Part shown: piece by piece, positions 37,061-46,592 of the stretch
Position numbering within the stretch: the first letter of the stretch is position 1
How the letters are laid out: every line of letters begins with the position of its first letter
The notes under the pieces: generated by a model
Seen by the model: the letters and a program-made list of their open reading frames with translations, nothing else
Databases searched by the model: none
What the model was told of the DNA's origin: nothing
Assembly (NCBI GenBank): GCA_963837735.1
Contig: CAWIOM010000016.1
Span: forward strand, 62,001-126,000
Origin: VRUE01 sp963837735
GTDB lineage: Bacteria > Actinomycetota > Thermoleophilia > Solirubrobacterales > 70-9
Reading direction: 5' to 3'
Length of the DNA stretch: 64,000 nt
Translations under genes and position numbers: made by a program

Positions 37061-38824
37061 TTACTTGATGACCGCGAGGATGTCGCCGCTGGAGACGGCG
37101 GCGCCCTCGACCACGTTCAGCTCCTCGACCTTGCCGGAGCGGTGCGCGACGATCTCGTTCTCCATCTTCATCGCCTCGATCACGCAGATCAGGTCTCCCT
37201 CGGCCACCTCCGCCCCCTTCTCGACCACAACCTTGAAGACGGTGCCCTGTAGGGGCGCGGGCAATGCCTCGCTCGAGGCGCTCGGGCCGCTGCCCGACCT
37301 GCGCTCGCGCCTCGGCGGCTTTCTGCCGGCGCCCCCGGCGGCCGGGGCGATCCCGGCAACGGCCTCCCCGATCACCCTGACGTCGAAGAGCTTGCCGGAG
37401 ACCTCGACCTTGTAGTCGCGGGCGACCGTCTCGGCGGCGTCCTCCGCCTCGGCCGGCGCCGTCGCCGCCTCGGGGGCGGTCGACTTGAGCCAGTCGCGAT
37501 CCTCCATCAGCTCGCGGCAGGTCTCCCCTTTCGCCCACTCCTCCGTGCCGAGAATCGCCTCGTGGAAGGGGATCAGGGTGGTCAGGCCGCCGATCTCGTA
37601 TTCGCCGAGCGCCCGCCGCATGCGCCGGGTCGCCTTCTCGCGATCGACGTCCCAGACGATCAGCTTGGCGACCATCGGGTCGTACATCGGGGTCACCTCG
37701 GACCCCGCCTCGACTCCGGAATCGACTCGGACGCCCGGGCCGGCGGGCTCGCGGTAGGTCGTGATCGCGCCCGGCGCGGGGGCGAACTTCTTGTGAGCCG
37801 CCTCGGCGTTGATCCGGCACTCGATCGACCAGCCGCGCAGCTCGACCTCCTCCTGGGCGATCGAGAGCGGCTCCCCGGCGGCGACCAGGACCTGCTCGCG
37901 GACGATGTCGACGCCGGTGACCATCTCGGTCACGCAGTGCTCGACCTGAACCCTGGTGTTCATCTCGAGGAAGAAGTACTCCTCGCCGACCTGCATGCCC
38001 TCGACGGTGCCGGCGCCGCGATAGCCGACCGCGGCGGCCGCGTCGGTGGCGATCTTGCCGATCCGTGCCCGCATCTCGGCGTCGACGTGCGGGCCGGGCG
38101 CCTCCTCGATCACCTTCTGGTGACGCCGTTGGATCGAGCAGTCGCGCTCCCCGAGATGGATGACGTTGCCCTGGGAATCGGCGAGGACCTGGACCTCGAC
38201 GTGTCGCGGGTCCTCCAGATAGCGCTCGACGTAGACGCGGTCGTCGGAGAAGAACTTCTCGCCTTCGCGGCCCGCGCCCTCGAAGGCCTCCTCGAGATCG
38301 TCCGCGGTCATCGCGACCCGGAAGCCCTTGCCGCCGCCGCCGCCCGCGGCCTTGCAGGCGACCGGGTATCCGGCCTCCTCGGCCTGCTTCCTCGCCGCCG
38401 CCAGGTCCGCCGCCGGCTCGGTGGCGCCGGGGACGATCGGCACCCCCGCCGCAGCCATGATCTCGCGCGCCCGGGTCTTCGACCCCATCGATTCGATCGC
38501 CTCCGGGGGCGGGCCGATGAAGACGATCCCTGCCTCGGCGCAGGCCTCGGCGAACTCAGCGTTCTCGGCAAGGAAGCCGTAGCCGGGGTGAATCGCCTCG
38601 GCGCCGGCCTCCTTCGCGGTGGCGATGATCTTGGCGATGTCGAGGTAGCTTTCGGCCGGCACTGCGGGGCCGATCAGGAATGCCTCGTCGGCCTCTCGCA
38701 CGTGCGGAGCATCGCGGTCGATCTCCGAGTAGACGGCAACGGAGACGATCCCCATCTCCCGCAGCGTGCGGGCGACGCGGATCGCGATCTCGCCGCGGTT
38801 TGCGATCAGGACTTTCTCGAACAT
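37061..38824 (-). CDS. Acyl-CoA carboxylase alpha subunit: biotin carboxylase plus biotin carboxyl carrier
   Basis: 587 residues. The biotin carboxylase part (1-445) has VLIANRGEIAIRVARTLREMGI, the ATP loop KAAGGGGGKGFRVA, ERDCSIQRRHQKVIEEAPGP and EMNTRVQVEHCVTEMVTG. After a Pro/Ala linker the BCCP domain carries VIEAMKMENEIVAHR, with the biotinylated Lys. This matches actinobacterial AccA-type subunits for acetyl- or propionyl-CoA carboxylases. The carboxyltransferase beta subunit is not in the window. An AGGAGCAG ribosome site precedes ATG 38824. An AccE-like small protein gene lies about 8.4 kb away at 47.2-47.4 kb. Confidence 0.93.
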   Translation of the reverse strand: MFEKVLIANRGEIAIRVARTLREMGIVSVAVYSEIDRDAPHVREADEAFLIGPAVPAESYLDIAKIIATAKEAGAEAIHPGYGFLAENAEFAEACAEAGIVFIGPPPEAIESMGSKTRAREIMAAAGVPIVPGATEPAADLAAARKQAEEAGYPVACKAAGGGGGKGFRVAMTADDLEEAFEGAGREGEKFFSDDRVYVERYLEDPRHVEVQVLADSQGNVIHLGERDCSIQRRHQKVIEEAPGPHVDAEMRARIGKIATDAAAAVGYRGAGTVEGMQVGEEYFFLEMNTRVQVEHCVTEMVTGVDIVREQVLVAAGEPLSIAQEEVELRGWSIECRINAEAAHKKFAPAPGAITTYREPAGPGVRVDSGVEAGSEVTPMYDPMVAKLIVWDVDREKATRRMRRALGEYEIGGLTTLIPFHEAILGTEEWAKGETCRELMEDRDWLKSTAPEAATAPAEAEDAAETVARDYKVEVSGKLFDVRVIGEAVAGIAPAAGGAGRKPPRRERRSGSGPSASSEALPAPLQGTVFKVVVEKGAEVAEGDLICVIEAMKMENEIVAHRSGKVEELNVVEGAAVSSGDILAVIK

Positions 38825-38875
38825 CACTGCTCCTGGCCGTTCATCGGCGGCGCAGTCTATTGAGATGGCTCGGCG

Positions 38876-40942
38876 TCAGCGGTGCTTCTTGTGAGCCGCC
38901 GACAGCGACTTCCTCTGCAGCGTCACCCGGTGCCTCACCGTGTTCGTGTCGCCGCCGTCCGGAGAGTAGGCGAGCTTCAGCCGCACCTTCAACCTGCCGG
39001 TCCTCGCCAGCCGCCTGCGGCGCTTGCCGACCGCCCTCAACGGGATCCTGAGCGCGCCGCCCGTCGCCGTGCGCAGGTCGCCGCTTCCTGACCCCCTTGC
39101 CGGTCGTGAGGACCGTTCCCGGTTCGGGAACGGTGACGAGAAGGGTCGCGGTCCCCTTCCTGCGGTTCCTGCGCAGCTTGCCGATCTTGAAGGAGTTGCG
39201 AGCCTTGACCAAGACGGTCGCCGTGCTCGCCGCCGTCTTCCCGGCCGCGTCCTCCGCGGTCACCCGCACGGAGTAGCTGCCGGGTGCCGCGTAGGCATGG
39301 GCGACGGCGGTGCCGACGGCGCTCGCGCCGTCGCCGAACTCGAACGCCGGCGCCGAGACGGGCCAGACGTCGTAGCTCGAGGCCGAGAACCGAAGCGGGC
39401 TGCCGACGGTCCCTGAGCTCGGCACGGAGACGCCGCTGAGCTCGGGCGGGTCGGCGTCGTAGCCCGCAAACCGGACGACTGTCGTTGATGCCGTTGTCCT
39501 CCACCCAGAGCACGGTCGCGTCGCCCCGCCGGTCCATCGACGGGTGGGGATGGAAGATAGCCTCCGCCGCCCGCGGAGATCGCCACGGGGCCGGCGAAGC
39601 TCCCGCCGGAGGGCCGCACGGCCGCCCGCGTGACCTGCTCGGAGCCGAGATCGCCGGACCAGACGACGATCGCTCCGCCCTCGTCGCCGACGGCGATTTC
39701 GGGGAAGAAGGGGTTGTCTTTCCCGCTGCTGACCGGCTCGGGATCCGAGAACGAGCCTCCCGCGGGGCGCGTTGCCGCCTCGACGAAGGTTTCGGTGCCT
39801 CCCACCAGACGCCAGGCGATCGTCGCCATGCCGCTCTGCGCGACGCCGATCGTCGGGCTTTGCACCACGCCCCGGAGTCGAGACGTCGTCGAGCGCAGAG
39901 AAGCTTCCTCCCGCGGGCTTGGCGGCGGCCTGGACCACCCTGCCGGTGCCTTCGCCTCTTACCCAGGTCGCGATCGCGGTGCCGGCACCGTCGATGCCTA
40001 TGTCGACGGAGAGTCGGCGCTCTCACCCGAAAGCGAGACCTGGGCGGGCGCGCCGAAATCCCCTCCGGCCGGGCGCACGCTCGCCTGGACCACCTGTCGT
40101 TGCCGTCGAAATAGGTCCAGACGGCCGTCACATTGCCCGCGCCGTCGACGACCGGCCTGCCGTCGGCCGCGCTCATCGCCGATTCGGCGATTTCTCGGTT
40201 TTCCTTTTCTTCCTCGCTTTCCCCTTCTTCTTCGGTGCCGCGCGCCGGGGAAATCCGTTTCGGCACGGAGAAGGCACCGCCCGGCGGGGCGTACCGACCC
40301 CATCACGAAGTAGGGGTTCGGACAGGGCACGTCGACGGGCATTTCCTGGAATTCCGAGGTCCCGCAGACGAGCTCGCCGAATTCCGCCGACGGGTCGACG
40401 GTCCTCCAGGTCACCGCCACGGTGCCGCCGCCTCCGATCGCCACCTGGACGTCCTGTGGAATCACCCCGGAGGAGGCCGCGTAGACGGTCACCGGCGGTG
40501 AGAACGAGCCGCCCGGAGGCCTCGTCGCCACCTTGACGACGTTGGCGCCCAGGGAGGAGTCCAGCTGCTTCCAGGCGGCCACGGCTTCCCCGCTCGGCGT
40601 GATCGCCAGCCTCGGTTCCGAGCCTGTCGGTGCGAGGTCGACCGAAGCGCCGAAGGCTCCGCCCGGCACTCGCACAGCCGCATCCGGGCCGATGCTCGGG
40701 AAGCCCGTGTTCTGCTGCTCCCAGAGCGCGACCGTGTTGCCGGCGGCGTCCATGACGACGGCAGGGTTGCTGGCGTTCCTGCTCGGATTCGAGAGGTCGG
40801 CGGGGTCCAGCCAGTTGGGCGCTGCCGCCGCCGCGCCGGCGGCGGCGAAAAGCAGCCAGAGCGCCCAGCATGCGAGGCCTGCGCCCAGCGCCGTGTCGCG
40901 TCGTCTCCGCCCCATCGGGGCTACCGTCGTCCTCTCTCTCAT
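38876..40942 (-). CDS. Secreted repeat protein with PKD domain (predicted beta-propeller; multiple frameshifts)
   Basis: About 690 residues reconstructed across at least five indels. A signal peptide (CWALWLLFAAAGAAAAAP) is followed by about seven copies of a unit of roughly 60 residues built on [VT]RP[AP]GG[SA]F with a valine-rich strand and an AxWxx-type strand (VALWEQQ, VAAWKQL, VAVTWRT, VWTYF, ATWVRG, IAWRLVG, VVWSG). A PKD-like domain (FEFGDGASAVG; AYAAPGSYSVRVTAED) and a basic tail (GKLRRNRRKGTATL, SLSAAHKKHR) close it. Seven similar units would suit a seven-bladed propeller. The function is unknown; it is probably a surface or secreted protein. Start ATG 40942 or 40915. Confidence 0.6.
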
Positions 40943-41069
40943 CCTGGCTCCCGTCCCCCTGCTTCGCAAACGTTGGAGGCACTCACACACACATAACCCC
41001 CGGAATGCCCATATGGACCGTAGCGCGCTTTCCGCCCCGACTCCGAGTTCCGGCTAGGCTGCGCGACCG

Positions 41070-41883
41070 ATGCTGATCGAGCTACAGAGCCACTCGACCG
41101 TCTCCGACGGGCAGCTGGCGCCGGCCGAGGTCGTCGAACGGGCCGCCGAGGCGGGGGTGACGACCCTCGCCCTGACCGACCACGACGCGATCGCGGGCGT
41201 CGCCGAGGCGGCGGCGCGCCGCCGAGCGACTCGGCATCGAGCTGGTCCCCGCGATCGAGATGTCATGCGTGCACGAGTACGCCGAAGACCTCCACATCTG
41301 CGGCTACTGGATCGACCTCGGCGCGATCGCCGGCGCCTGCGAGCGGGCACAGCACGAGCGCCTAACCCGGGCCGGCGAGATCGTCGGCAAGCTGCGCCAG
41401 GAGGGCTTCGACCTCCACCTCGAGGACGCGGTCCGCGAGGCCGGCGACGCGCTCTCGATCGGCCGTCCCCACATCGCCAAGGCCGCCGGGGCGACCGGCG
41501 ACCTCGGCCCCTTCTTCGAGGAGTACCTCGTCCCCGGTGCCAAGGCCTTCGTGCCGCGCCGCTGGCCGACCGCGCACGAGGCGATCGGGCTGATCCACGA
41601 AGCGGGCGGCGTCGCCGTCATCGCTCATCCCTACTGGGACATCTCCGAGCCCGACGAGGTCGACGACCTGATCCGCTCCCTCGGCGCCGACGGGGTCGAG
41701 ACCTACTACCCGACCCACAACAGGGAGCAGACCGCGCACCTGCTGGAGCTATGCGGTGAGCTCGACCTGATTCCCACGGCATCCTCCGACTACCACGGCC
41801 CCACCCACAAGACGTTCTCGGAGTTCGGGGCCTACGACACGTTCGGGTTGGGCGAGCCGCAGGTTCCGCCGAAGCCGAAGTGA
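41070..41883 (+). CDS. PHP-domain phosphoesterase (one frameshift)
   Basis: About 270 residues after removing one base near 41216. The PHP motifs are LQSHSTVSDGQ, LALTDHDAIAGV, then EMSCVHEYAEDLHICGY, VAVIAHPYWD and ASSDYHGPTH, which bind the metal cluster. This is the TrpH/RNase AM type of PHP protein that hydrolyses 3',5'-nucleoside bisphosphates or 5' ends of small RNAs. Its stop is followed after 2 bases by copy B of the palindromic element. TAGGCT at 41055-41060 lies 9 bases before the ATG. Confidence 0.85.
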
Positions 41884-41885
41884 GG

Positions 41886-42000
41886 GAGGGGGTCAGGCAC
41901 CCCGGCTCGCTCAACTTTTTCGTGAAGAGCCCGAGAGCTGACGCCTTGAGGCGCACCGACGAAAAAGTACAAGCCGCTCGCAGGGGTGCCTGACCCCCTC
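41886..42000. repeat. Dispersed palindromic element, copy B
   Basis: A 115-base nested hairpin. The outer arms 41886-41903 (GAGGGGGTCAGGCACCCC) and 41983-42000 are perfect 18-bp complements. The inner arms ACTTTTTCGT (41914-41923) and ACGAAAAAGT (41959-41968) are perfect 10-bp complements. Read on the minus strand the core matches copy A at the 14-base CTTGTACTTTTTCG block, the AGGCG(C/T)CAGC block and CGAAAAAGTT. Like copy A it starts right after a gene stop, in the same orientation relative to that gene. Confidence 0.88.
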
Positions 42001-42273
42001 CACCGGAACCGCTCACGCGGGAACCCGAAGCTGACCGGACGGGGAGCGTGTCGTCGGCCCCGCCCCGAGTCGTAGCTGCTGCGGGATCGCAGCTGCTGCG
42101 GGACAAGAGGCGGTCGGCGGACCAGCCGTTCGCGCCCCTGAAGCCGCGGGTCCGAGTCCCGGCCGTTGCCGTGGCGGCCTGGAAGCAGAGAGGGGGCGGT
42201 GGTCCTGCTGCGGACACTTGAGCGGCCGAAGGGCCGCGGGTCCGCGGCAGGGGCTGCCGCCCCCTCTCCCTAA
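42001..42273. other. Non-coding gap between PHP and cysC genes
   Basis: No convincing gene; the open frame here lacks codon character and homology. It contains a 13-base direct repeat AGCTGCTGCGGGA at 42074-42086 and 42091-42103 (period 17), and ends in two GC hairpins. A GGTCCGAGTCCCGG-like stretch near 42149 resembles a tRNA T-arm, but no cloverleaf surrounds it. Confidence 0.6.
42222..42260. terminator. Two adjacent GC hairpins downstream of cysC
   Basis: GCGGCC-GAAG-GGCCGC (42222-42237) and GCGGCAG-GGG-CTGCCGC (42244-42260) are perfect stem-loops beginning 14 bases past the cysC stop on the minus strand. They probably end the sulfate assimilation transcript; no T-run is present. Confidence 0.6.
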
Positions 42274-42828
42274 CTACGCAGTTACGGCAGCAGCCGGGAT
42301 CAGCCCCCGCTGCTCCAGGTACGCGAGCAGTTTGTCCGCCGATTCCTCCGGCGTCTCGTTCTCGGTGTCGCAGACCCAGGCCGGGTTCTCGGGGACCTCG
42401 TAGGGGTCCGAGACGCCGGTGAATTCCTTGATCTCGCCGGCGAAGGCTTTCTTGTAGAGGCCCTTGACGTCGCGCTCGGCGCAGGTGTCGACCGAGGCCT
42501 TGACGTAGACCTCGATGAAGCGCTCGCCCATCGTCTCGTGCGCCTCGTCGCGGATCTCGGCGTAGGGGGAGATCGCGGCGGTGATCACCGGCACGCCGTT
42601 GCGGCTCAGCAGGTCGGCGACGAAGGCGATCCGCCTGATGTTGATGTCGCGGTCCTCCTTGGAGAAGCCGAGGCCCTTGGAGAGGTTTTCGCGGACCACG
42701 TCGCCGTCGAGGATCTCGAGCTTCGAGCCGCGCTCGCGCAGGTGTCCCTCGAGCAGCCTCGAGATCGTTGTCTTGCCGGCCCCGGAGAGCCCGGTGAACC
42801 AGAGGGTGAAGCCCTTCTCAGAAGCCAT
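42274..42828 (-). CDS. cysC: Adenylylsulfate (APS) kinase
   Basis: 184 residues. FTLWFTGLSGAGKTTISR is the P-loop, LEILDGDVVRENLSKGLGFSKEDRDINIRRI is the APS-binding region, and ITAAISPYAEIRDEA follows. It phosphorylates APS to PAPS. It is the last gene of the sulfate operon, 5 bases after sat. Because the operon's reductase looks APS-specific, the PAPS made here may serve sulfation or another branch rather than the main reductive path. Confidence 0.95.
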   Translation of the reverse strand: MASEKGFTLWFTGLSGAGKTTISRLLEGHLRERGSKLEILDGDVVRENLSKGLGFSKEDRDINIRRIAFVADLLSRNGVPVITAAISPYAEIRDEAHETMGERFIEVYVKASVDTCAERDVKGLYKKAFAGEIKEFTGVSDPYEVPENPAWVCDTENETPEESADKLLAYLEQRGLIPAAAVTA

Positions 42829-42833
42829 GCTCG

Positions 42834-43910
42834 TCAGTCCTCCTTGTAAGCGTCGATCAGGATGTCGGCGACCTCGTCGCGGGAGAACTCGTGCGGCGGC
42901 CTTTCGCCGTTGCCGAGCATCTCGCGGACCTTGGTTCCCGAGAGGAACAGGTGCGCCTCTTTGTCGTGAGGGCAGGTCTTGCCAGAGGCAAGGCCCTCGC
43001 ACTCCTCACACCAGAAGGTGTGCTCGAACATCAGCGGCTCGATGCCGAGCTCATCGATGTCGATGTCGTCGAAGATCTTCTGCGCGTCATAGGTGCCGTA
43101 GTAGTCGCCCGCACCGGCGTGGTCGCGGCCGACGATGAAGTGCGTCGCCCCGTAGTTGCGGCGGACGATCGCGTGCAGGACGGCCTCGCGGGGGCCGGCG
43201 TAGTGCATCTTCGCCGGCTTCACGCCGAGCACGACGCGGTCGTTGGGGTAGTAGTTCTCCATCAGCACCTCGTAGCACTTCATCCGCACGTCGGCGGGGA
43301 TGTCGCCGGCCTTGGTCTTGCCGATCAGCGGCTGGATGAAGAGCCCGTCGCAGGTCTCAAGCGCCGCCTTGGTCAGGTACTCGTGGGCGCGGTGGATCGG
43401 GTTGCGGGTCTGGAAGGCGACGATTTTCTTCCAGCCGCGGGCCTCGAAGTCGGCCCTGTGCTCGGCCGGCGTCTTGTAGCGGCGCATGAAGGCGTCCTCG
43501 TGGTCGGGGAGGGCGTCGACCTCGAGCGGGCCGGCGATCATCCGGTTGCCCTCGGCGTAGATCGCCGCGACCCCGGGGTGCTCCTCATCGGTCGTGCCGT
43601 AGACGCGCTCGGCCTCGCTCCTGGCGTCGCGCTCCCAGATCTCCTCGACCGTGATCCGGCCCAGGGCCTTGCCTTCGTCGCTGGAGAGGGCGATGACGTC
43701 GCCGACCTCGCACTCGAGGTCGGTCGCCAGGGTGATCGGGATCGGCCAGTAGTCGCCCTCGACGGTCCGCATCTCGGCGCAGACCCGCTCCCAATCGGCA
43801 GAGCCCTGGAAGCCGGTCAGCGGCGCGAAGCCGCCGTTGCCGATCATCTCGAAGTCCGCGGTGTGGCGCTCGTCAAGGGTCAGGGACAGCTCGGTAATGG
43901 TCTCGCTCAT
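42834..43910 (-). CDS. sat: Sulfate adenylyltransferase (ATP sulfurylase, Sat/MET3 type)
   Basis: 358 residues. GGFAPLTGFQGSADW near 26, FQTRNPIHRAHEYLTKAAL near 166 (QxRNP...HxxH nucleotide-binding motif), HAIVRRNYGATHFIVGRDHAGAG near 240, and FLSGTKVREML near the end are diagnostic of homo-oligomeric ATP sulfurylase. It makes APS from sulfate and ATP. The gene begins 78 bases after cysH and precedes cysC. It is the non-CysDN type, so no CysD/CysN pair is expected. Confidence 0.97.
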   Translation of the reverse strand: MSETITELSLTLDERHTADFEMIGNGGFAPLTGFQGSADWERVCAEMRTVEGDYWPIPITLATDLECEVGDVIALSSDEGKALGRITVEEIWERDARSEAERVYGTTDEEHPGVAAIYAEGNRMIAGPLEVDALPDHEDAFMRRYKTPAEHRADFEARGWKKIVAFQTRNPIHRAHEYLTKAALETCDGLFIQPLIGKTKAGDIPADVRMKCYEVLMENYYPNDRVVLGVKPAKMHYAGPREAVLHAIVRRNYGATHFIVGRDHAGAGDYYGTYDAQKIFDDIDIDELGIEPLMFEHTFWCEECEGLASGKTCPHDKEAHLFLSGTKVREMLGNGERPPHEFSRDEVADILIDAYKED

Positions 43911-43988
43911 CGAAAATTCTCACCAATCGGTCGGGGAAGGGGAACGAAAAAGAAGTCGAAGTTGCGCGGGGGACGCTAAAGAATCAGC

Positions 43989-44711
43989 TCAATTGATCCC
44001 GCACTCGGTCTTGGAGAGGCCGGCCCAGCGGCCTTCGCGCGGCGAGCCGCCCGGCCCGACCGGCTTCGTGCAGTGCGTGCAGCCGATCGAGGGGTAGCCC
44101 TGATCGTGGAGTGGGTTGTACGGGAGGTGGTGCTCACGGATGTAGTTCCAGACGTCGCGCTCGGACCAGTCGGCGAGGGGGTTCAGCTTCCAGAGGTTGA
44201 ATCGCCTGTCCCAGCCGAACTTCGGCGTCCTGGCACGATTCGAGGAGTCCTCACGACGGACGCCGGCGGCCCAGCAGTCTACGGAAGAGAGGGCACGCCG
44301 CATCGGCTCGACCTTGCGCAGCCCGCAGCAGGAGTCCGGATCGCTCTTCCAGAGCTCGTCGCCGTGGCGCTCCGCCTGCTCGGCGAGCGTCAGGTTGTGG
44401 AAGCGGTCGAACTCGACCCCGAGGAACTCCGAGAGGCGGTCCCGGGTCTCGTAGGTCTCGGGGAAGAGGACATCGGTGTCGAGGTAGAAGAAGCGCGCCT
44501 CGGGATTGACCTGGGTCGCGAGGTGAGCGGTGACCGAGCTCGTTTTCTGGAATGAGCAGGCGATGTAGTGGCGCTCGCCGAAGGTCTCGAACATCCAGGC
44601 GATCGCCTCCCGGGCGGAGACTCCCTCGAGCTCCTCGGCGACGCCCCGAGCCCACTCCTCGGTGGTCGGGATCGACAACGAGGGGACGCCCACTGTGGCG
44701 GCGGCGCTCAT
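43989..44711 (-). CDS. cysH: Phosphoadenylyl/adenylylsulfate reductase, probable APS reductase with [4Fe-4S] cluster
   Basis: 240 residues. YIACSFQKTSSVTAHL begins the PP-loop, FYLDTDVLFPETYETRD follows, and the C-terminus has PSIGCTHCTKPVGPGG and GLSKTECG. DSCCGLRKVEPM (CC) together with CTHC (CxxC) gives the four-Cys cluster signature that distinguishes APS reductases from PAPS reductases; the ECG motif carries the catalytic Cys. It reduces APS to sulfite with thioredoxin. ATG 44711 overlaps the sulfite reductase stop (ATGA), so the pair is coupled. Confidence 0.93.
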   Translation of the reverse strand: MSAAATVGVPSLSIPTTEEWARGVAEELEGVSAREAIAWMFETFGERHYIACSFQKTSSVTAHLATQVNPEARFFYLDTDVLFPETYETRDRLSEFLGVEFDRFHNLTLAEQAERHGDELWKSDPDSCCGLRKVEPMRRALSSVDCWAAGVRREDSSNRARTPKFGWDRRFNLWKLNPLADWSERDVWNYIREHHLPYNPLHDQGYPSIGCTHCTKPVGPGGSPREGRWAGLSKTECGIN

Positions 44712-46543
44712 ATCGCGCACTCCCCCTCCCCGCGCTCGACCTTGTAGGGGCTGGAGCGGTTCCAGTCGATGAACTGCTGCATCGTCTCGAGGCTGAACTC
44801 GGAGGGGAGGGTCAGCTCCCTGACCTCGTCTTCGAAGCGCTCGGCTCCGATCCGCTCGGCGAACGCGTTGAACTCCTCGCCCTCATTGCGCTCGGCCTCG
44901 TACATCCTGATCCAGCGCTCGACCGCCTCCGGCACCCGTTTGGCGGGCAGCCGCGATTTGAGCCGCTTGCCGAAGACGACCTCGCCGCCGACGTAGTTGC
45001 CCGCGATGTGCGGGATGTAGGCGGGCATCTGCCGCCCGCCGACTTTCAGCGAGGCGCCGTAGAAGCCGATGTTGGCGACGTGGTGCTGGCTGCAGCCGTT
45101 CGGGCAGCCGCTCATCTTGATGTGGATCTGCTTGGTCAACTCGTCGGAGATCTCCATCTCCTCAACACGCTGCTTGATCGCTCGATTCAGTCCCATCGAG
45201 CTGGTGATCCCCAGTTTGCAGCTGTCGGTTCCGGGGCAGCTGACCACGTCGCTGATCTCGCGCGGGCCGGCCTCGCCGAGGCCGAGCTCGGTGAGGCGCT
45301 GCCAGACGTCGTAGAGCGCCTCGTCGCGGACCCAGCGCAGGACGAAGTTCTGCTGGACGGTGCTGCGGGCGAAGCCACCGGTGAAATCGCGCATGATCGC
45401 GCCGAGGCCGCGGAACTGCTCCGGGGTGAGGTCGCCGCGGGTGATCTTCACCTCGACCGCTGAGAAGCCCTCCTGGCGCTGAGCCTGGACGTTGGCCTCG
45501 AGGAAGCGCTCGAACTCCGTGCGGTCGCCGTTCGGCGAGGCCAGGCCGGGCGACGGAGCCGCCGGCGCCCCGGCCTCCTCGTCCTCGTCGTAGCGCAGGC
45601 GCTCGACGTCGAACTCGCGCTCCTCCACCCAGTCGCCCTCGAGCTCAGCGTCGACCTGCTCGCGGAAGGCGTCGATGCCGATCTTGTCGACGAGGACCTT
45701 GATCCGGGCCCGGGCGCGGTTGACGCGCAGCCACTCCTGGCGATCGAAGATGCGAAGAACGGCCTCGGCCACCTTCAGGTAGTCGCCGTTGTCGGCCTCG
45801 ACGAACTCGTACAGGGTCGGCGCGACGCGGGCCATGATCGAGGTGCCGCCGCCGACCCGGATCTCGAATCCCCTCACCCCGTCCCTCTCGCGGGAGAGGA
45901 AGGCGATGTCGTGGATGCCGCTGATCGCCCGGTCGGCGTCGGAGCCGGTGAAGGAGGTCTTGATCTTGCGCGGCATCAGCTGCGTCGTCGGGTGGCGGAC
46001 GAAGTAGCGGACGTATGCCCCCGCGTACGGGGTCGGGTCGAAGACCTCGTCGGGGGCGATGCCGGCCCAGGGGTCGCCGGTGACATTGCGGACCGTGTTG
46101 CCACAACCCTCGCGCGAGGAGAGCTTGGCCTCGGCGATCTCCCGCAGGAGCAGCTCCATGTCGCGCAGGGGGACATGGTGGATCTGGATGTTCTGCCGGG
46201 TCGTGATGTGTCCCTTGTCGAGGGGCGCGTACTTCTCGACGACGCTGGCGAAGGCGTCCATCTGGTCCGGGGTGACACCGCCGAAGGGAAGCTTTACCCG
46301 CACCATCTGGACGTCGGGCTGGCGCTGCCCGTAGACGCCCTGTTTGAGCCGGAAGCCGATGAACTGGTTCTCCTCCAGCTCGCCCCCGAGGAACCTCTCC
46401 GCTTCGTTGTCGAAGTCGTCGAACTCACGCTCGATGATCGGGATGATGTGGCCGGGGACGTTCTCGTAGGTCTCCGGGTTGTCGACCGTGCCGAGGCGGC
46501 CTTTGCCCCGCTGCTGCTTCTGCTGATCGACGACGACCTCCAC
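44708..46543 (-). CDS. Ferredoxin-type nitrite/sulfite reductase, probably assimilatory sulfite reductase
   Basis: 611 residues with the duplicated NirA/SirA fold. HITTRQNIQIHHVPL and CGNTVRNVTGDPWAGI are substrate/siroheme residues. VSCPGTDSCKLGIT and KMSGCPNGCSQHHVANIG supply the four Cys that bind the [4Fe-4S]-siroheme pair. In this operon with sat, cysH and cysC it should reduce sulfite to sulfide. GTG 46543 is preceded by TATTTT and six bases, so its own leaderless promoter may add to readthrough from the rhodanese gene 50 bases upstream. Confidence 0.93.
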   Translation of the reverse strand: MEVVVDQQKQQRGKGRLGTVDNPETYENVPGHIIPIIEREFDDFDNEAERFLGGELEENQFIGFRLKQGVYGQRQPDVQMVRVKLPFGGVTPDQMDAFASVVEKYAPLDKGHITTRQNIQIHHVPLRDMELLLREIAEAKLSSREGCGNTVRNVTGDPWAGIAPDEVFDPTPYAGAYVRYFVRHPTTQLMPRKIKTSFTGSDADRAISGIHDIAFLSRERDGVRGFEIRVGGGTSIMARVAPTLYEFVEADNGDYLKVAEAVLRIFDRQEWLRVNRARARIKVLVDKIGIDAFREQVDAELEGDWVEEREFDVERLRYDEDEEAGAPAAPSPGLASPNGDRTEFERFLEANVQAQRQEGFSAVEVKITRGDLTPEQFRGLGAIMRDFTGGFARSTVQQNFVLRWVRDEALYDVWQRLTELGLGEAGPREISDVVSCPGTDSCKLGITSSMGLNRAIKQRVEEMEISDELTKQIHIKMSGCPNGCSQHHVANIGFYGASLKVGGRQMPAYIPHIAGNYVGGEVVFGKRLKSRLPAKRVPEAVERWIRMYEAERNEGEEFNAFAERIGAERFEDEVRELTLPSEFSLETMQQFIDWNRSSPYKVERGEGECAI

Positions 46544-46549
46544 GAGATG

Positions 46550-46555
46550 AAAATA
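46550..46555 (-). promoter_or_regulatory. -10 element TATTTT before the sulfite reductase gene
   Basis: On the minus strand TGC-TATTTT (extended -10 form) is followed by six bases and GTG 46543, the same spacing as other leaderless starts in this window. No clear -35 is seen. The surrounding AT-rich 50 bases stand out from the GC-rich neighbourhood. Confidence 0.45.
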
Positions 46556-46592
46556 GCAAAACCTGACAGGGATTAGGGTATTTAGCCCTGGA

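Noticed and set aside
42120..42180. Possible tRNA (T-arm-like GGTCCGAGTCCCGG)
   Set aside because: No acceptor stem, D-arm or anticodon arm can be built around it on either strand.
41618..42217. 199-codon minus-strand open frame covering the intergenic gap
   Set aside because: It runs through the palindromic element and antisense to the PHP gene, with no motif; treated as non-coding.
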